Below are positions 22,436 to 33,990 of a stretch of 64,000 nt of DNA, one piece after another. The notes under the pieces are model-generated. The model did no database searches. It worked only from the letters and a program-made list of their open reading frames with translations, and had not been told where the DNA came from. This DNA comes from Rhinopithecus roxellana (Eukaryota; Chordata; Mammalia; Primates; Cercopithecidae). The stretch spans positions 60,805,332 through 60,869,331 of the forward strand of contig NC_044566.1 in assembly GCF_007565055.1 (NCBI RefSeq). Direction: 5' to 3'. Position numbers and translations under genes: made by a program. Within the stretch, counting starts at the first letter, position 1; each line of letters opens with the position of its first letter.

Positions 22436-22996
22436 AAAATGTGCCATTTTTCAATATCAGCCTATTAGAAAGCAGCATCCCAATTTTGCCTCTAAAATTC
22501 ACATGGCAGGCAATTTTGTCACTTCCAGTGAGAGGCCTTAAAACTCTTTGACTACATCTGGTCATATTTATTCACAGTAAGATGAGCACACGAGTAAGCA
22601 TCTGTTGTGAGATGTATTTAGCTGGCGTCTTCTGGGGTAACACGTCTCTAAAGGTTTTAACTCCCATGTTCCCAGTCTTTTTCCTTCTCCCTCACAGTGG
22701 GCTTCATTCAGCCCGCAAGCATGTCAGTCTTTGGGATGACTGGCCTGAAATATACTTGATTTTCACAACTGTCCACAGCATGAATATAAAGGTGTGAAAT
22801 TAAAATTCAGATGGAAAACCTTTTCTCAAGTCAGAGTGGCCAAGTGAAACTGACATCCCTAAGAAAGGACCATGCCAGGCGTGCCTTGAGACTGGCCACT
22901 AGGGGGCAGTCAAACACTGCTCCCCTCAAAATACTGTTCGGGCCCGGTTTTGGATAACCTGTTTTGGAGGTGAAGCAAACTATTTGAGTAAGTAGC

Positions 22997-23114
22997 AATT
23001 GGTAGTTACCAAGTAGCAGCCTCAATACTTCATGCTTTTAATTTCCTACATAAGCCCATGTTTTTGATTTGTAATATGGTTCCTAATTTGTCCATTAAGA
23101 AATGTTTTTTAAAA
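22997..23114. repeat. Duplicated unit A, copy 1
   Basis: A 118-base unit from AATTGGTAGTTACC to TTTTTTAAAA, present again at 23294-23411 with three mismatches. Not a known interspersed repeat. Confidence 0.97.
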
Positions 23115-23126
23115 GTTTAAAGTTAT

Positions 23127-23297
23127 TTTTAATAGCTTTATTTTAGACAGGTTTACTCTTAGAGACAGATACTGTTTTTAGATCTGCCTGTGGCTTTGTA
23201 GTTCCCAGTTTAATTATGTTAATGCGAGATAGTTAGTAACAGTTACTTGAATTTTATGGACATATTTCAACAGGTTGAAATTCCACAAAACATAATT
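23127..23297. repeat. Unit B, copy 1, between the two A copies
   Basis: 171 bases from TTTTAATAGCTTTATT to CCACAAAACATAATT. A second copy sits at 25019-25189 in the same orientation with about 12 mismatches (7%). Its right end overlaps the start of A copy 2 by AATT. Confidence 0.97.
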
Positions 23298-23411
23298 GGT
23301 AGTTACCAAGTAGGAGCCTCAATACTTCATGCTTTTAATTTCCTACATAAGCCCATGTTTTTAATTTGTAATATGGTTCTTAATTTGTCCATTAAGAAAT
23401 GTTTTTTAAAA
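23294..23411. repeat. Duplicated unit A, copy 2
   Basis: Second copy of the 118-base unit, abutting the right edge of unit B copy 1. It differs from copy 1 by C/G, G/A and C/T. Confidence 0.97.
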
Positions 23412-25018
23412 AGTAGTTTGAAGCTGGTTAACCAAGATACACAGTGAATAAATTAATGATAAAATACATGTAATAATAAGATACGTTATGCATAGTTGTC
23501 TATTAGTGCCTGTAGCTTAAGGCGTCAGTCACTCATTCCTTAGACACTCCCGAGTGATGATGATCAGAGGAGAACAGACGATCACATCATTTCTAATTTT
23601 CTGTTTTGTTTAGATCTGGCCTAAGAGTCTATCACAAATATTATTTAAATTAAAAAGACAACCCTTACTTTAGGCAATTCTAAATGAGCTTTCTTTGGTT
23701 ACTATGAAAAGCCTTACCGTTTTAATTGTCCACAATTTTATTGTGAAAAAGAAAAAAGGTTTACTAATTATAGAGCAAATCCAATTATTTTTGTAAGTAG
23801 CAATAAAATGTCAAAGTATTGATTAATGTGTCTTGCTTTGAAAAGAAATCATTCTAAACATAAAGGTTTAAATTAGTAGTCAACAGTAATACAAAATTAG
23901 AAAATAAAAATTCCCAGAGATTATAATTAATCAACAAATATTTGTTAGGTTGGTACTAGGAGTTTGAAATATGGCTTTTACTTAGAAATAAAATCAAATG
24001 ACAATTATTAATTGAATTTTTGTTTTTAGTTGAAAGGGTGACTTTACATTATGGTAAATCACAAAATGTTATTTTAGTAGTAGATGTTTTTCATCTCAAA
24101 TGGTTTAAGCAAAATCAATTAAATGCATTATCATGTGTAAAAGCAAAAATATAGTAAAATTGGTTAAACTATGGTTACAGTCCTGTACATTAAATAACTT
24201 TTTAAAGGGCACAGATGATCTCTATGACTTGTCTTAAATCCAAGAACCTACTTTGTTGCTGTATATTCTTAAAATCGTATAAAATTGAATACTCAAATGT
24301 GGATAGAACATGAACTTCTGAAGTAGGACCTTAAATAGGACCTTAAATAAAGAAATAGACTGCTTGCTACAACTGTATTGCATGCCAGGTGAGTTCATAT
24401 ATTGTTTCTTCTTAGTTAATACTAAGTTTTTCATGTAAGATATATTAAAATATAAAATAAAAGTCATGCTAGGTGTATGGAGATATGTATTTTAAATATT
24501 TGAAGTAAAGTTTTAGTATTCTTTTAAATTCAAAATAAAATTTAGATATTTTAAGTCTTTTAAAAATCTTTTGTTTGTTAGAAGTTTTAAAATAATTCCT
24601 CATAAATATTGCACTTTGTTTCAGGATTTAAAATATTCACTTGGAATTCACTTAATAAAACTGAATATTTAAAAAACCTAAAACGAATTTTTCAGAAAAT
24701 AAAAATAATTTCAAATTTTAACCTTTATTCTCAGAGGTTTATCAAAATTCTTCAAGAAAAAATACAAATTAAAATATAAACTTTTTGAATAATAATGAGC
24801 CTCAGCAAACCTTGGGTATGATTAATAGGTTGTTTATGAATGTATAGGCTGACAACGAATCTTTTTCTTTAAAAGCAAGTGAAGATTTAAGTTTTATTTT
24901 TTGGTGAGCTTTACAATGAAAATGGTGCTAACTTGAAAATTAAGAGTTTGACTGAAATAAAAATTTCCACAAATTAAAAACAAAAGAAAATTATCTAAGT
25001 AAATGCACTTTTATAGAC
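23412..25018. other. RXFP2 intron 1, very AT-rich stretch
   Basis: About 1.6 kb with no Alu, L1 or other recognised repeat. A small tandem duplication, TAGGACCTTAAA twice, is at 24325-24350. No gene. Confidence 0.55.
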
Positions 25019-25189
25019 TTTTAATAACTTTATTTTAGACAGGTTTACTCTCAGAGACAGATACTGTTTTTAGATCTGCCTGTGGCTTTGGAGTTCCCAG
25101 TTTAATTACATTAACGCAAGATAGTTACTAACAATTACATGAATTTTATGGACATATTTCAACAGATTGAAATTCCACAAAACACAATT
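25019..25189. repeat. Unit B, copy 2 (possible source)
   Basis: 171 bases homologous to 23127-23297. It lacks flanking A sequence, so it is more likely the source than the copy. Confidence 0.95.
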
Positions 25190-25517
25190 TTAGTTTATTA
25201 ATTTGTACTTTTTAAAACAAATGCCAAAAATATTTTCTGCATTTTAATTGATATAGTCAACATTGTTTTTTGACATACTTTATCTACAGCTTTAATAACA
25301 TACAAAGGCATGCTTCCATGAAAAATTTGTTGCATCTAAAAATTACTAGGCTATATAGGACTAAAAGCAACGAAAGGTAATGACAAATACAAGGCAAATT
25401 TGATGTCCGTTTTTTTTTTTAACACCCCAATACATTTTTTACAATTGCCATAGAATTACATAGAAATGTATTTTTTGGGAATTGCACTCATTTAAAGCGA
25501 GAAAGTAGCAGCCTTAC

Positions 25518-25566
25518 CTTTGACATGGATCAGAACGATGAAATGAAGTAGAAAGAACATTGTCAT
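25518..25566 (-). CDS. RXFP2: RXFP2 coding exon 1 (signal peptide)
   Basis: This exon reads MTMFFLLHFIVLIHVK plus the first base of the next codon, then a GTAAGG donor at 25517. The hydrophobic run FFLLHFIVLI fits a signal peptide that sends the receptor into the ER. I chose the ATG at 25566 because it is the first one in frame with the LDLa exon. The ATG at 25560 (third residue) is an alternative start. The ATG at 25610, which by position matches the human start, is out of frame here because the upstream coding-like stretch has four T where the human codons imply one more base. After splicing to exon 2 the frame continues as HVK-DFALTQAS. The human protein has N where H occurs in 'LIHVK'. 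Exon identity is secure; the real start codon is inferred. Confidence 0.88.
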
Positions 25567-25610
25567 CAATCTGAGGCTGAAGAGATGTTTAAAACCAGAA
25601 AAATAATCAT
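25566..25610 (-). other. Upstream ORF, 14 codons, overlapping the RXFP2 start
   Basis: The ATG at 25610 opens a frame reading MIIFLVLNISSASD and then TGA at 25568-25566. The last base of that TGA is the first base of the receptor ATG (TGATG). The first six residues resemble the human RXFP2 N-terminus (MIVFLV), after which the frame shifts. The human N-terminal extension has therefore become a short uORF ending on the downstream start. Whether the transcript contains it is inferred, because the transcription start cannot be seen. A stop-start overlap of this kind could allow reinitiation or reduce translation of the main frame. Confidence 0.6.
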
Positions 25611-26000
25611 AGGTTTACAGCAATTGAGTTATTAGACGTATCCTCCTCATACCTCAGCAGGAGTTCTGATGTAGTAATTTCAGTGCCTCCCATGTTCTGA
25701 GCATGCTCACAGCTAGAACTTTACTGGCACGAGGGGAGACGGATTCTTCCCCCGATGCAGGCTGTCTTGTTTGTTCTTTCTCTTTTGTTTCTTTTAGTTT
25801 AAATCTACAGTTGTGTTCTTGATCACTAATTCATTATGGTGTGTAAAAGGAGGTATAATAGGACTTTGGTATTATTAGATAAGAAACATTTTTAATCACT
25901 TAAAAATTTTTTTTCCTCCAAAGCATGTACAACAATTTGCTCTTATTTAAATCCAAACATATATCGAAGTTCTTAAATATGAAGGATATAGGCTTACATG
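25567..26000 (-). promoter_or_regulatory. Presumed 5'UTR and proximal promoter of RXFP2
   Basis: The DNA just upstream of the RXFP2 start should hold the 5'UTR and promoter by position. I see no convincing TATA box on the minus strand within about 200 bases, no CpG island and no GC-rich block, which would fit a tissue-restricted, TATA-less gene. The stretch at 25620-25770 is less AT-rich than its surroundings and free of recognised repeats, so it is the likeliest promoter core. This is inference from position only. Confidence 0.35.
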
Positions 26001-28510
26001 GAATAGGCTATGAAACTCTTTACAATTATATTTTCATGCAATAAACAAATGTCAAAAAGCTGCTTACTTACAGATACACAAAGAACACCCACTTCTATTC
26101 AAATATACTTAAATTTTTTCAAATGACATATAAAAAGATAAATATATGGCGCTGTGTTAAATAATTACTGTAAAACATTCATACAATATTTTCACTTCAC
26201 ATAATTCCTCCATAATCATATTCCTTTTTCTTGAAGTGAATAATTTTATTCTTCCTTCCAGCTCTGTATTGCACACCTATTAGAAAACACTAATTATAAT
26301 TTAGTTCTTACATCCTGAAAGCAGCTTTCTCAACGGCATAGTTAGTACAAGTTAAAGTATAAAAAGGGACTTTTGGTTGTAGGATTCTGTTGATCCCAGT
26401 GTAATCATTAAGACTTCTCCAAAAAGATGTAGAATTTCTGTGTCTGAGTTTATATTTTACTAACAGGGAAATATCTATCTAGAATACAGTTTGTAGTTCT
26501 GATTTGGAGAGAAGATTTTGTGACTGAATGATGCAGATTCTCTTATATATTGTTGTTAACTGTGTCCTAACAACACTGAAAAAACTATCTTGTGGTGACT
26601 ATTGTCATCACAAATCATAAAATATGGGGTTTTCCTTTTTCTTTCCTTCATTGTAGCCTTTGAAAGAACAAGGATTCAAACAGAATTTACAATAAAAAAT
26701 ACTGTATTTATCACATAATGTATTTAGTTCTTTTCTCTTTCTAAGAAGTGAGTTAAATTCCCTAAGACACCTCCCAGATACGTTTATATGTGGTCTCATC
26801 TGATCTTTCAAATCAAAAGAAAAAGCAACAGAGAGAATGAAGATGAAAAGAAATACTTCAAGATCTTTTCTTACATTTCAAGCATCTTTTTTTTCCCTCA
26901 CTAACCTCGAGGCCTTTTTAGGTAAAAATTACCTTATTTCACTTAAAGGAATGATTAGTTTTTCTCATGTTTTGTGTTTTGCTGTTGAGATGATGGATGC
27001 TAGTTTCTGGTACTGAAATTTTGAGCATGAGTTTTTAAGTGCAATTAAATACCATGAATTGTCCATCATAAGTCTATTTGAAGTACAAATGTATTTTCTA
27101 TGAAAATGTAATTTTTGGAGAAATAAGAAATGTCAGGATGTCAAAGAAATTAGTTTAGATTTCTTCATGGTATTGTTATTCCTTTCTGTGAGACTTCTCA
27201 ATGTTAATCTTTGAAATATATTAACACAAACATTCAGAAATCAATAATTATAAATAATAGGAACATCTTTGGCTCACTGGTTTTTATAGGTAGAATATGC
27301 AAGCTTTGAAATACCATTTCATTTAACATGTTTTAACTTTGACTTATCTGGTGTGAATATCCAGTCTTTTGCACTGAAACTGAAATGATTGACATTTACA
27401 CAGGGATATAATATATGTGTTTAAATAAGAGTGAATGAATTTACTCTATTCTTAGAGCCACAATTGGTAAGGAGGCTCCAGACAGTGCTTCATGCGGAGC
27501 TGAGATGAAAGACTTGTGCAAACTGAATCCTCACTGGATAATTAACTTTGAATCTGCACAAGTGTATTTTATTGATCCTTGCCTGAATCAGCTCATCCCT
27601 TCATCCCAGTCTCCTGTTGGTAGGACCCTTACTTTTAGCAATAATACTATAAAAGCTCATGTGAATGTATTATTTACTGTATAAAACAATTCAATATAAT
27701 TATGGCTAATTCAAGGGAATTTATTTACTGAAAGCATTAATTACCTAGTTCTATGTGGTGGGGAGAGGGTGCAGACATTTTCTTAGCTTCTAGCGTCATT
27801 TTTGTATACATCTTGGAAACTATTGTTAAATATAAAATTCTTAAATCAAGAACATAATTTATTTAAAAATGGTCAGAAACCCTAATTTTAACACATTTTC
27901 ATGATTGATTGTTTTTTATATAGGGTATAATTCATTATCTTTCCAAATTAATGTTTTCAATTAAGATATTTACTAAACACTTACTCTACTTAGTGAGAGT
28001 ATAGCCTTGTAAACATTTCTCACTTCTATAGCCTTTTTACTTTATATAGCCTCTTATGCACCAAACCTGATCCGTTAGCAGTTAGTATCACTTTCTGTTT
28101 TGGGGAAAACCAGACCTACTGATATTCAAAGAACAAATTATATGAATAGATAAGATCTGTCCTCAAAAAGATAAATTATAGAATAATAAACATCCGACTC
28201 CCAAGCTCATGATAGCAGGCCAATAATGGCAATGTTCCCTTGAATAGCCTCCTTCCCATAAATCAAGTTATAGTAAAATCTGAGTAATTCAGCCATACTA
28301 GCTAAGTATTTGTGTTTATAACTATATATTAGCCTTTATATATGAGGTTATAGCATTGTCATTTTTCAGTAAGATTTATTTGCACCCTGTGGGCACAGCA
28401 AACCTAACAATCACCTAATCTCATCAGCATAGTCAACATAATGTGTCCATCAGGTGAGCAAACCAGTTCTGGCACAGGGTCCATTTTGATTAAGAAAGTC
28501 TAAATTAAGG
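25620..28510. other. RXFP2 5' flank, no recognised repeats
   Basis: Nearly 2.9 kb upstream of RXFP2 without an Alu or L1 insertion, unusual for this window. AT-rich; no open frame of note. It may hold regulatory sequence, which cannot be seen by eye. Confidence 0.5.
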
Positions 28511-28810
28511 GGTTTTTTTGTTTGTTTGTTTGTTTGTTTGTTTGTAGACAGGGTCTTGTGCAGTGGTGCTATCATTGCTCACTGCAGCCTCAACCTCCCA
28601 GGCCCAAACAATCCTTCTACCTCAACCTCCTGAGTAGCTGAGATCACAGGTGTATGTGACAACATCCACTAATTTTTCATATTCTTCTTTTGGAGACATG
28701 GGATCTCCCTATGTTACCCAGTCTGGTCTTGAACTCCTGGGCTCAAGCAATCCTCCCACCTCAGCCTCCCAAACTGTTGGGATTATAAGCATAAGCCACC
28801 ATGCCTGGGC
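28511..28810 (-). mobile_element. AluJ-like element with (GTTT)n tail
   Basis: Diverged inverted Alu: GACAGGGTCTTGTGCAG, CTCACTGCAGCCTCAACC, GGCTTAAG end. GTTT units replace the poly-T. Confidence 0.85.
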
Positions 28811-28959
28811 TTAAGTGTTCTAATTTTGATGTTCTAAGTTTAAAATAATTTAAGTCATGCTTCATTTGTCTGGGAATTACAACTCTTGGCAAGCTCAACT
28901 ATTAGGAGCATAGCCACGAACCCAGAGTAAAAAATAACCCTGAGATATCCACTACTGGC

Positions 28960-30250
28960 AGTATGGTAGATTAGATACACTGAAAAGACTTCTTGCTTGA
29001 AAATGCTGTAATAGCTCCTGCATAAAACAATTTTGTTGCATTTCTGGAGTCTTCAAAATGAGGGCAATCGAGTCTAAAGGGAAAATACATGACAAAAATA
29101 AAAACCAAATGCCGAAATGGCAATGGAGCACAGTAAACAAATGTAAAAAGCAAGATTGGTTTGCAAAAAAATGCAGATATCAGCACTACAACTTTTAGGC
29201 CTTGAATCAGTGGCCAAATCTGAGCGCTAAGCCAGAGCTTCCTCAAAGGATCAGGCTAAAGACTATGAAAGGCGGTGTCCTGTAGCACCATTGCAAAAGA
29301 AATGCAAACTCTATAATAAAAATATCCTTAATTGAAACCCCTACATTTTATCCAGGTTAAAATCAACTAAATATGAGCTCATTATCAAAGATCAACCAGG
29401 GATATATGGGTAAAAGTTGACAGAAACAAAGCAATAAATTTAGAACCCCACGTACTTCAAATATTGAGATGATCAGTTATGGAATGTAAGCTATTTAAAG
29501 ACTGCAATTACAAGAATAAATAAGGAATAAGAAACCATCAAAAAGCAACAAAGAGAATTTTCAGAAATGAAAAATATGTTCCTAAAATTTTAAAACTCAA
29601 TGGATACGGTAAAGAGCTGTCAAGACATAGTTGATAAAATAACTTGTAAATGGAAATAAGGGAGTGAAGAAAGTTCCCAGAAGGCAGCATAGATAAACAG
29701 GGAATGAAAAAAAAAAAAAATGAAAGAAGAGACTAGGAGGAAAGCAGGAAAAATTTCAACACACAGCTAATTATAGTCCCCACAGGAGAAACTAGTGACA
29801 ATGAAGAGGAGATAATATCTGAAGAGATAATTATTGAGAATTTTTTCTAGAACCAATAAAATACAAGAATTTATAGATACAGCAAGGACAACTTCTACTA
29901 GGCAGGACAAATACAATGAATCTGTATTTACACATTCAGTTTTGAAATTGTATAATATAAAAGAAACCAGAGGGAAAAGACAGATCACCTACAAAGGGAA
30001 AATTAGAATGTTAGCAGACTTGCCAACAACAGCAACGGAAGCCAGAAGTGTAGTAATGCTCACAGTTCTGAGAAAAAATAACTGACAACTAAAGATTGTG
30101 TACCCCACAAAACGATCTTTTAACGGGAATGTAAAATAAAGTCATGCACAAGATATATGAATACTAAGAAGTTAGGTAAGAACCAAAATGAAAAACGCAG
30201 ACCAAAAGTTTGATAGCGTTTCAGGGAGGGGAACAATCTGAGTTGCGAAG
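28960..30250 (+). mobile_element. HAL1/L1M-type LINE remnant
   Basis: L1-like ORF1 and inter-ORF text: GAGAATTTTCAGAAATGAAAA, GAAACCAGAGGGAAAAGACAG, ATCACCTACAAAGGGAAAATTAG, then GTACCCCACAAAACGATCTTT. Many stops; not functional. HAL1 and L1M5 cannot be told apart by eye. Confidence 0.7.
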
Positions 30251-30420
30251 GTCACTAGGTGAAACCTCAGCTCTGTCCCTCTTAATTGATGGATTGAGAG
30301 ATTAAGAAATAGTGTCAACTATTCTCCCGGTGGTATCAAGGCACACACGCTAAAGTAAGTCTGAAGGGTAGATGGAAGTAAAACAGATTCTTGCTTCTGT
30401 GTGAAACTGAGAGCATCCTC

Positions 30421-30511
30421 GGGTGCCTGTAATCCCAGCTACTGGGGAGGCTGAGGCAGGAGAATCACTTGAACCCGGGAGGTGGAGGTTGCAGTGACCC
30501 AAGATTGCGGG
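30421..30511 (+). mobile_element. Alu fragment without tail
   Basis: GGTGCCTGTAATCCCAGCTAC to GTTGCAGTGACCCAAGATTG, then an abrupt change to unrelated sequence. It has neither the Alu 5' part nor a poly-A tail. Confidence 0.85.
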
Positions 30512-30639
30512 CTAGACCAAAAACTGGGTGGATACTCAAAAAGCATATTAGAGATATTATGGTGTATTCGATTATTGTTTCCGATTATTCCACTCCCCGT
30601 AATAAGAGTATGTGCTCCCACATTTTGCCGTGTGCCTTG

Positions 30640-31340
30640 ACAGGGCCTCTCAGTGGGTAATGTGTATTTTTCTGCTCCATTGACTTTTGCCTTGACCATG
30701 AGACTTGTTTTCACCAACTGAATGTGACTCGATAAGACATATGCCACCTTCCAGCAGAGACTTGTTTGTTTGTTTGTCTGTTTGTTTGCTTTTTGAGAGG
30801 GAGTCTGGTGCTGTCGTCCGGGCTGGAGTGCAGTGGCGCAATCTCGGCTTACTGTGAGCCTCGCCTCCTGGGTTCACGCCTTTCTCCTGCCTCAGCCTCC
30901 CAAGGAGCTGGGACTACAGGTGCCCGCCACCACGCCCAGCTAATTTTTTTGTTTGTTGTTTGTTTGTTTGTTTGTTTGTTTTAGTAGAGACGGGGTTTCA
31001 CCGTGCTAGTCAGGATGGTCTCAATCTCCTGACCTCGTGATCCACCCGCCTCGGTCTCCCAAAGTGGTGGGATTACAGGCGTGAGCCCAGCGGAGGTTTT
31101 ATGTGTGCTTTTGTGGTATGGCATGGTCATTTGTACTCCCCCATTCCTTAGCCAGAATGAGAGTCACATGGGCCATGCTTGAACCAGAGTTTAGCTAGGC
31201 CCAGAAGAGCCACACAACAGCCACAGACCCATAGGCAAGACATACATGTTTATTGTGTAAGCCACTGAGACTTGGACTTTATTGTTGCTGCTGTGTTTGC
31301 CACAATAAAACTTAACTCAGACAGATAAATCTGGAAATCA
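30640..31340. mobile_element. Old interspersed repeat, family not assigned, split by an Alu
   Basis: Sequence on both sides of the Alu (GACTTTTGCCTTGACCATGA; 'TGTGTAAGCCACTGAGACTT', 'TGTTTGCCACAATAAAAC') reads like an old LTR-type repeat I have seen in mammalian genomes but cannot name with confidence. Confidence 0.4.
30764..31086 (-). mobile_element. AluS/Y-like element with GTTT expansions
   Basis: Inverted Alu with GTTT arrays both in its tail (30764-30788) and in the middle linker (30948-30980). Confidence 0.9.
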
Positions 31341-32230
31341 TCAGTGTAATCCTTAGTTTTACAAGACTAAATCTGATGTGATTGGCCTAGAGGCATGTGC
31401 TGTGTATATTGCATAAATGAATACACAAATTTAATTTTTCTTTGCAGAGCTTTTCTTCTTTTGGAATGTGTTCCACATTATATACTATTCCCAAGTTTCT
31501 TATAGTGAATTATTCAAAGATTACTTCCAGAGCTGGCATTCCTTTTATTATCCACCAAACGATTCCTAAACATTAAATTATTTTGTCTTTCCGAAATTCT
31601 GTGTAATGTGACTGAACCTCAATATGCATTTAGTCGACAGGTGCTATTTTCTAAGGCATATGTATCATAATCTTTTAGTGCCTTCATTTGAAAACTTCAA
31701 GGAATATAAAATAAATTAGAACGTTATTGGGGGCTGTTTAAATTTCCAAGTCTGTGTATTAAGTTTACCCTGAATAAATGTATTTTTATTTATAGAGTGC
31801 CAACCATATATATTGCTGGGTAATGATCTTTGATTTAAAGTGAAAAGTCACAAATCATTTTTATCTAAATTCATTTCGAATTCATTATGCCAGCTCTACA
31901 TTTGATAGAATTGTAAAACACAGACCTGGCTGAGCCCACAGGGGCCCTCATCTGAGCTTAAAACCCACAACGACCATTCCTCTCTCTCTCTCTTCTCCTA
32001 TCTCGCCTTTTGCGCGAGTGTGAACATTGATCTGTGCTCCATTTCTCGATTACCTCATTTCCCTCATTCTGACAGCTGCCTGAAGTATCCAGAAAAGTTT
32101 TCATCCTGCTAACTCTTGGGAATTTTTTTTCAGATAAAAATATTTTCTTTATTAATGACCCCAACTGTATTTCTTTAGATACAGGAGTTTTGAATCAAAT
32201 ACTTAGGAGAAAACAAGTTAAGATTGCAAC
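31341..32230. other. Intergenic, unassigned
   Basis: AT-rich single-copy sequence. Short CT repeat (TCTCTCTCTCTC) at 31981. No gene recognised. Confidence 0.5.
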
Positions 32231-32231
32231 T

Positions 32232-32540
32232 CTTTTTTTTTTTTTTTTTTTTGAAACGGAGTCTCGCTCTGTCGCCCAGGCTGGAGTGCAGTGGCACAGT
32301 CTGGGCTCACTGCAAGCTCCGCCTCCCAGGTTCATGCCATTCTCCTGCCTCAGTCTCCCAAGTAGCTGGTACTACGGGCGCCTGACACCACGCCCAGCTA
32401 AATTTTTTTGTATTTTTTTTTTAGTAGAGATGGGGTTTCACCGTGTTAGCCAGGATGGTCTCCATCTCCTGACCTCGTGATCGGCCCACCTCGGCCTCCC
32501 GAAGTGCTGGGATTACAGGCTTGAGCCACCGCGCCCGGCC
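32232..32540 (-). mobile_element. AluY
   Basis: Full-length inverted Alu. The flanks TTGCAACTCTTT and CTGCAACTCTTT form the target site duplication. Confidence 0.93.
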
Positions 32541-33182
32541 ACCCTGCAACTCTTTACCAGCAATATATTGCAAAGTGAAACAGCTTAGAAAAGAGAGTGG
32601 AACAGGAGAATGAGGGAGGGAAGATAAAGAAAAAGGAATTAAGTTGATCAAGTGGATTTTTTTTTTTTTTAATTCTTGGGAGCTATGAAGTCCTTCTAGC
32701 ACAGCTCTTTTCTGCAGATTATTTTTCAAACGTGTACAAAATGGAACCAAGACAGAGAATTCTTTAAGTATCTCAAGAGGTGCAACATTAACAGCTACGA
32801 TTACCAGTAGCAAGTGTTCCAGCCTTCAGTTGCCAGCCACTTCCTCCTCCTGTTCCCGAGAGTTAGCAGGATAAAAACATCTTCCCCAGGATGCCCTAAA
32901 CAGTTCATTTTAGATGAAAGAATTAATGAGCAAAAGAAAGGCCCCAACTATTCAATACACAGATTAATCTCTGAATATCCGAGTTAACTCTACTCCTCTT
33001 TGGGCAATCCTGGGACAGTCAGGATGTATATTTTTATTTCATTTATTGATGTGTTCGTCCGTGAAATTTGGAGTTTACATTTAAGATGAAGTATGAGGGG
33101 GCGTGGCGTATGTAGAAGGCTGGAGTGAAGGGGGGTGTGGGCGGGCATCGCGTGCAAGTAGAAGAGGGGAGCATGTGAAGTG
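32541..33182. other. Intergenic, unassigned
   Basis: No repeat family or gene recognised. GC-richer at 33090-33170. Confidence 0.5.
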
Positions 33183-33183
33183 C

Positions 33184-33487
33184 TTTTTTTTTTTTTTTTT
33201 TTTTTTGAGACGGAGTCTCACTCTGTCGCCCAGGCTGGAGTGCAGTGGCCGGATCTCAGCTCACTGCAAGCTCCGCCTCCCGGGTTCCCGCCATTCTCCT
33301 GCCTCAGCCTCCCGAGTAGCTGGGACTACAGGCGCCCGCCACCTCGCCCGGCTAGTTTTTTGTATTTTTAGTAGAGACGGGGTTTCACCGTGTTACCCAG
33401 GATGGTCTCGATCTCCTGACCTCGTGATCTGCCCGTCTCGGCCTCCCAAAGTGCTGGGATTACAGGCTTGAGCCACCGCGCCCGGCC
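33184..33487 (-). mobile_element. AluY, Old World monkey type
   Basis: The target site duplication GTGAAGTGCTTTTT is at 33175-33188 and 33488-33501. Carries GTGGCCGGATCTCAGCTC. Confidence 0.95.
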
Positions 33488-33501
33488 GTGAAGTGCTTTT
33501 T

Positions 33502-33990
33502 AAGCCATGGGAAGAAATGTAGACTTCACGTGGTGGGAAAGGGAGAATAGTTGCAAAGCTTGAATCAAGGAGGGGAGAAAAGGTTGGCGTGCCCCATGGA
33601 GGGGGTGTGCTGGAGAGGACAGACCCTGAAGGCAGGAAGACCTGTAAGATATACCGCAGTCATGTAAGAAGGCACGAACCAACAGCATGGCAGGGGGAAT
33701 GAGGAGAGGAAACAGATGTGAGATGTATTTTGGAGGAAGAATTGATGGGATGATGAGCCATGGGAGGAAGGGGGAGAAAGAGAAGTCTTGGGTGATTCTC
33801 AGGTCTCTGGGTTGAGCCACTAAATAACAGACCTGCGAAGGGGAGCATTTGGTCAGGATGAGGTTGGGTATTTCCGTGTGCTGAGCCTGAGAAACCTGAG
33901 GAACATCCAGACAGCAATGTCCAGCCAGCAGGTAGAAATAGACGTCAGAATGCAGGAAAGAGGTGCAGTCTGGGAAACAAGGAGTTTCAC
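33502..33990. repeat. Purine-rich old repeat, family not assigned
   Basis: GA-rich sequence (GGATGATGAGCCATGGGAGG, TTGGTCAGGATGAGGTTGGG, AACATCCAGACAGCAATGTCC) that reads like a widely dispersed mammalian repeat. The same kind of text recurs at 55440-55780. A 165-codon frame on the minus strand is a by-product of the base bias. Confidence 0.4.

Larger units (their letters stand above)
1777..25566 (-). other. RXFP2: RXFP2 gene, 5' part (coding exons 1-3 and introns 1-2)
   Basis: Three exons in minus-strand order encode the N-terminus of relaxin family peptide receptor 2, a plasma-membrane GPCR. It binds INSL3 and signals mainly through Gs and cAMP, and is known for gubernacular development and testis descent. 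Spliced coding lengths are 49, 147 and 78 nt. Both junctions are phase 1 and every intron edge is GT-AG. Intron 1 is 20.2 kb and intron 2 is 3.3 kb. I looked for exon 4 (start of the leucine-rich repeats) to the left of 1777 and did not find it, so the gene continues off the left edge. Identification rests on near-identity to the human protein as I recall it. The paralogue RXFP1 has a clearly different sequence over the same module (for example NITKCLPQ where this gene has NLTKCLPR). Confidence 0.95.
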
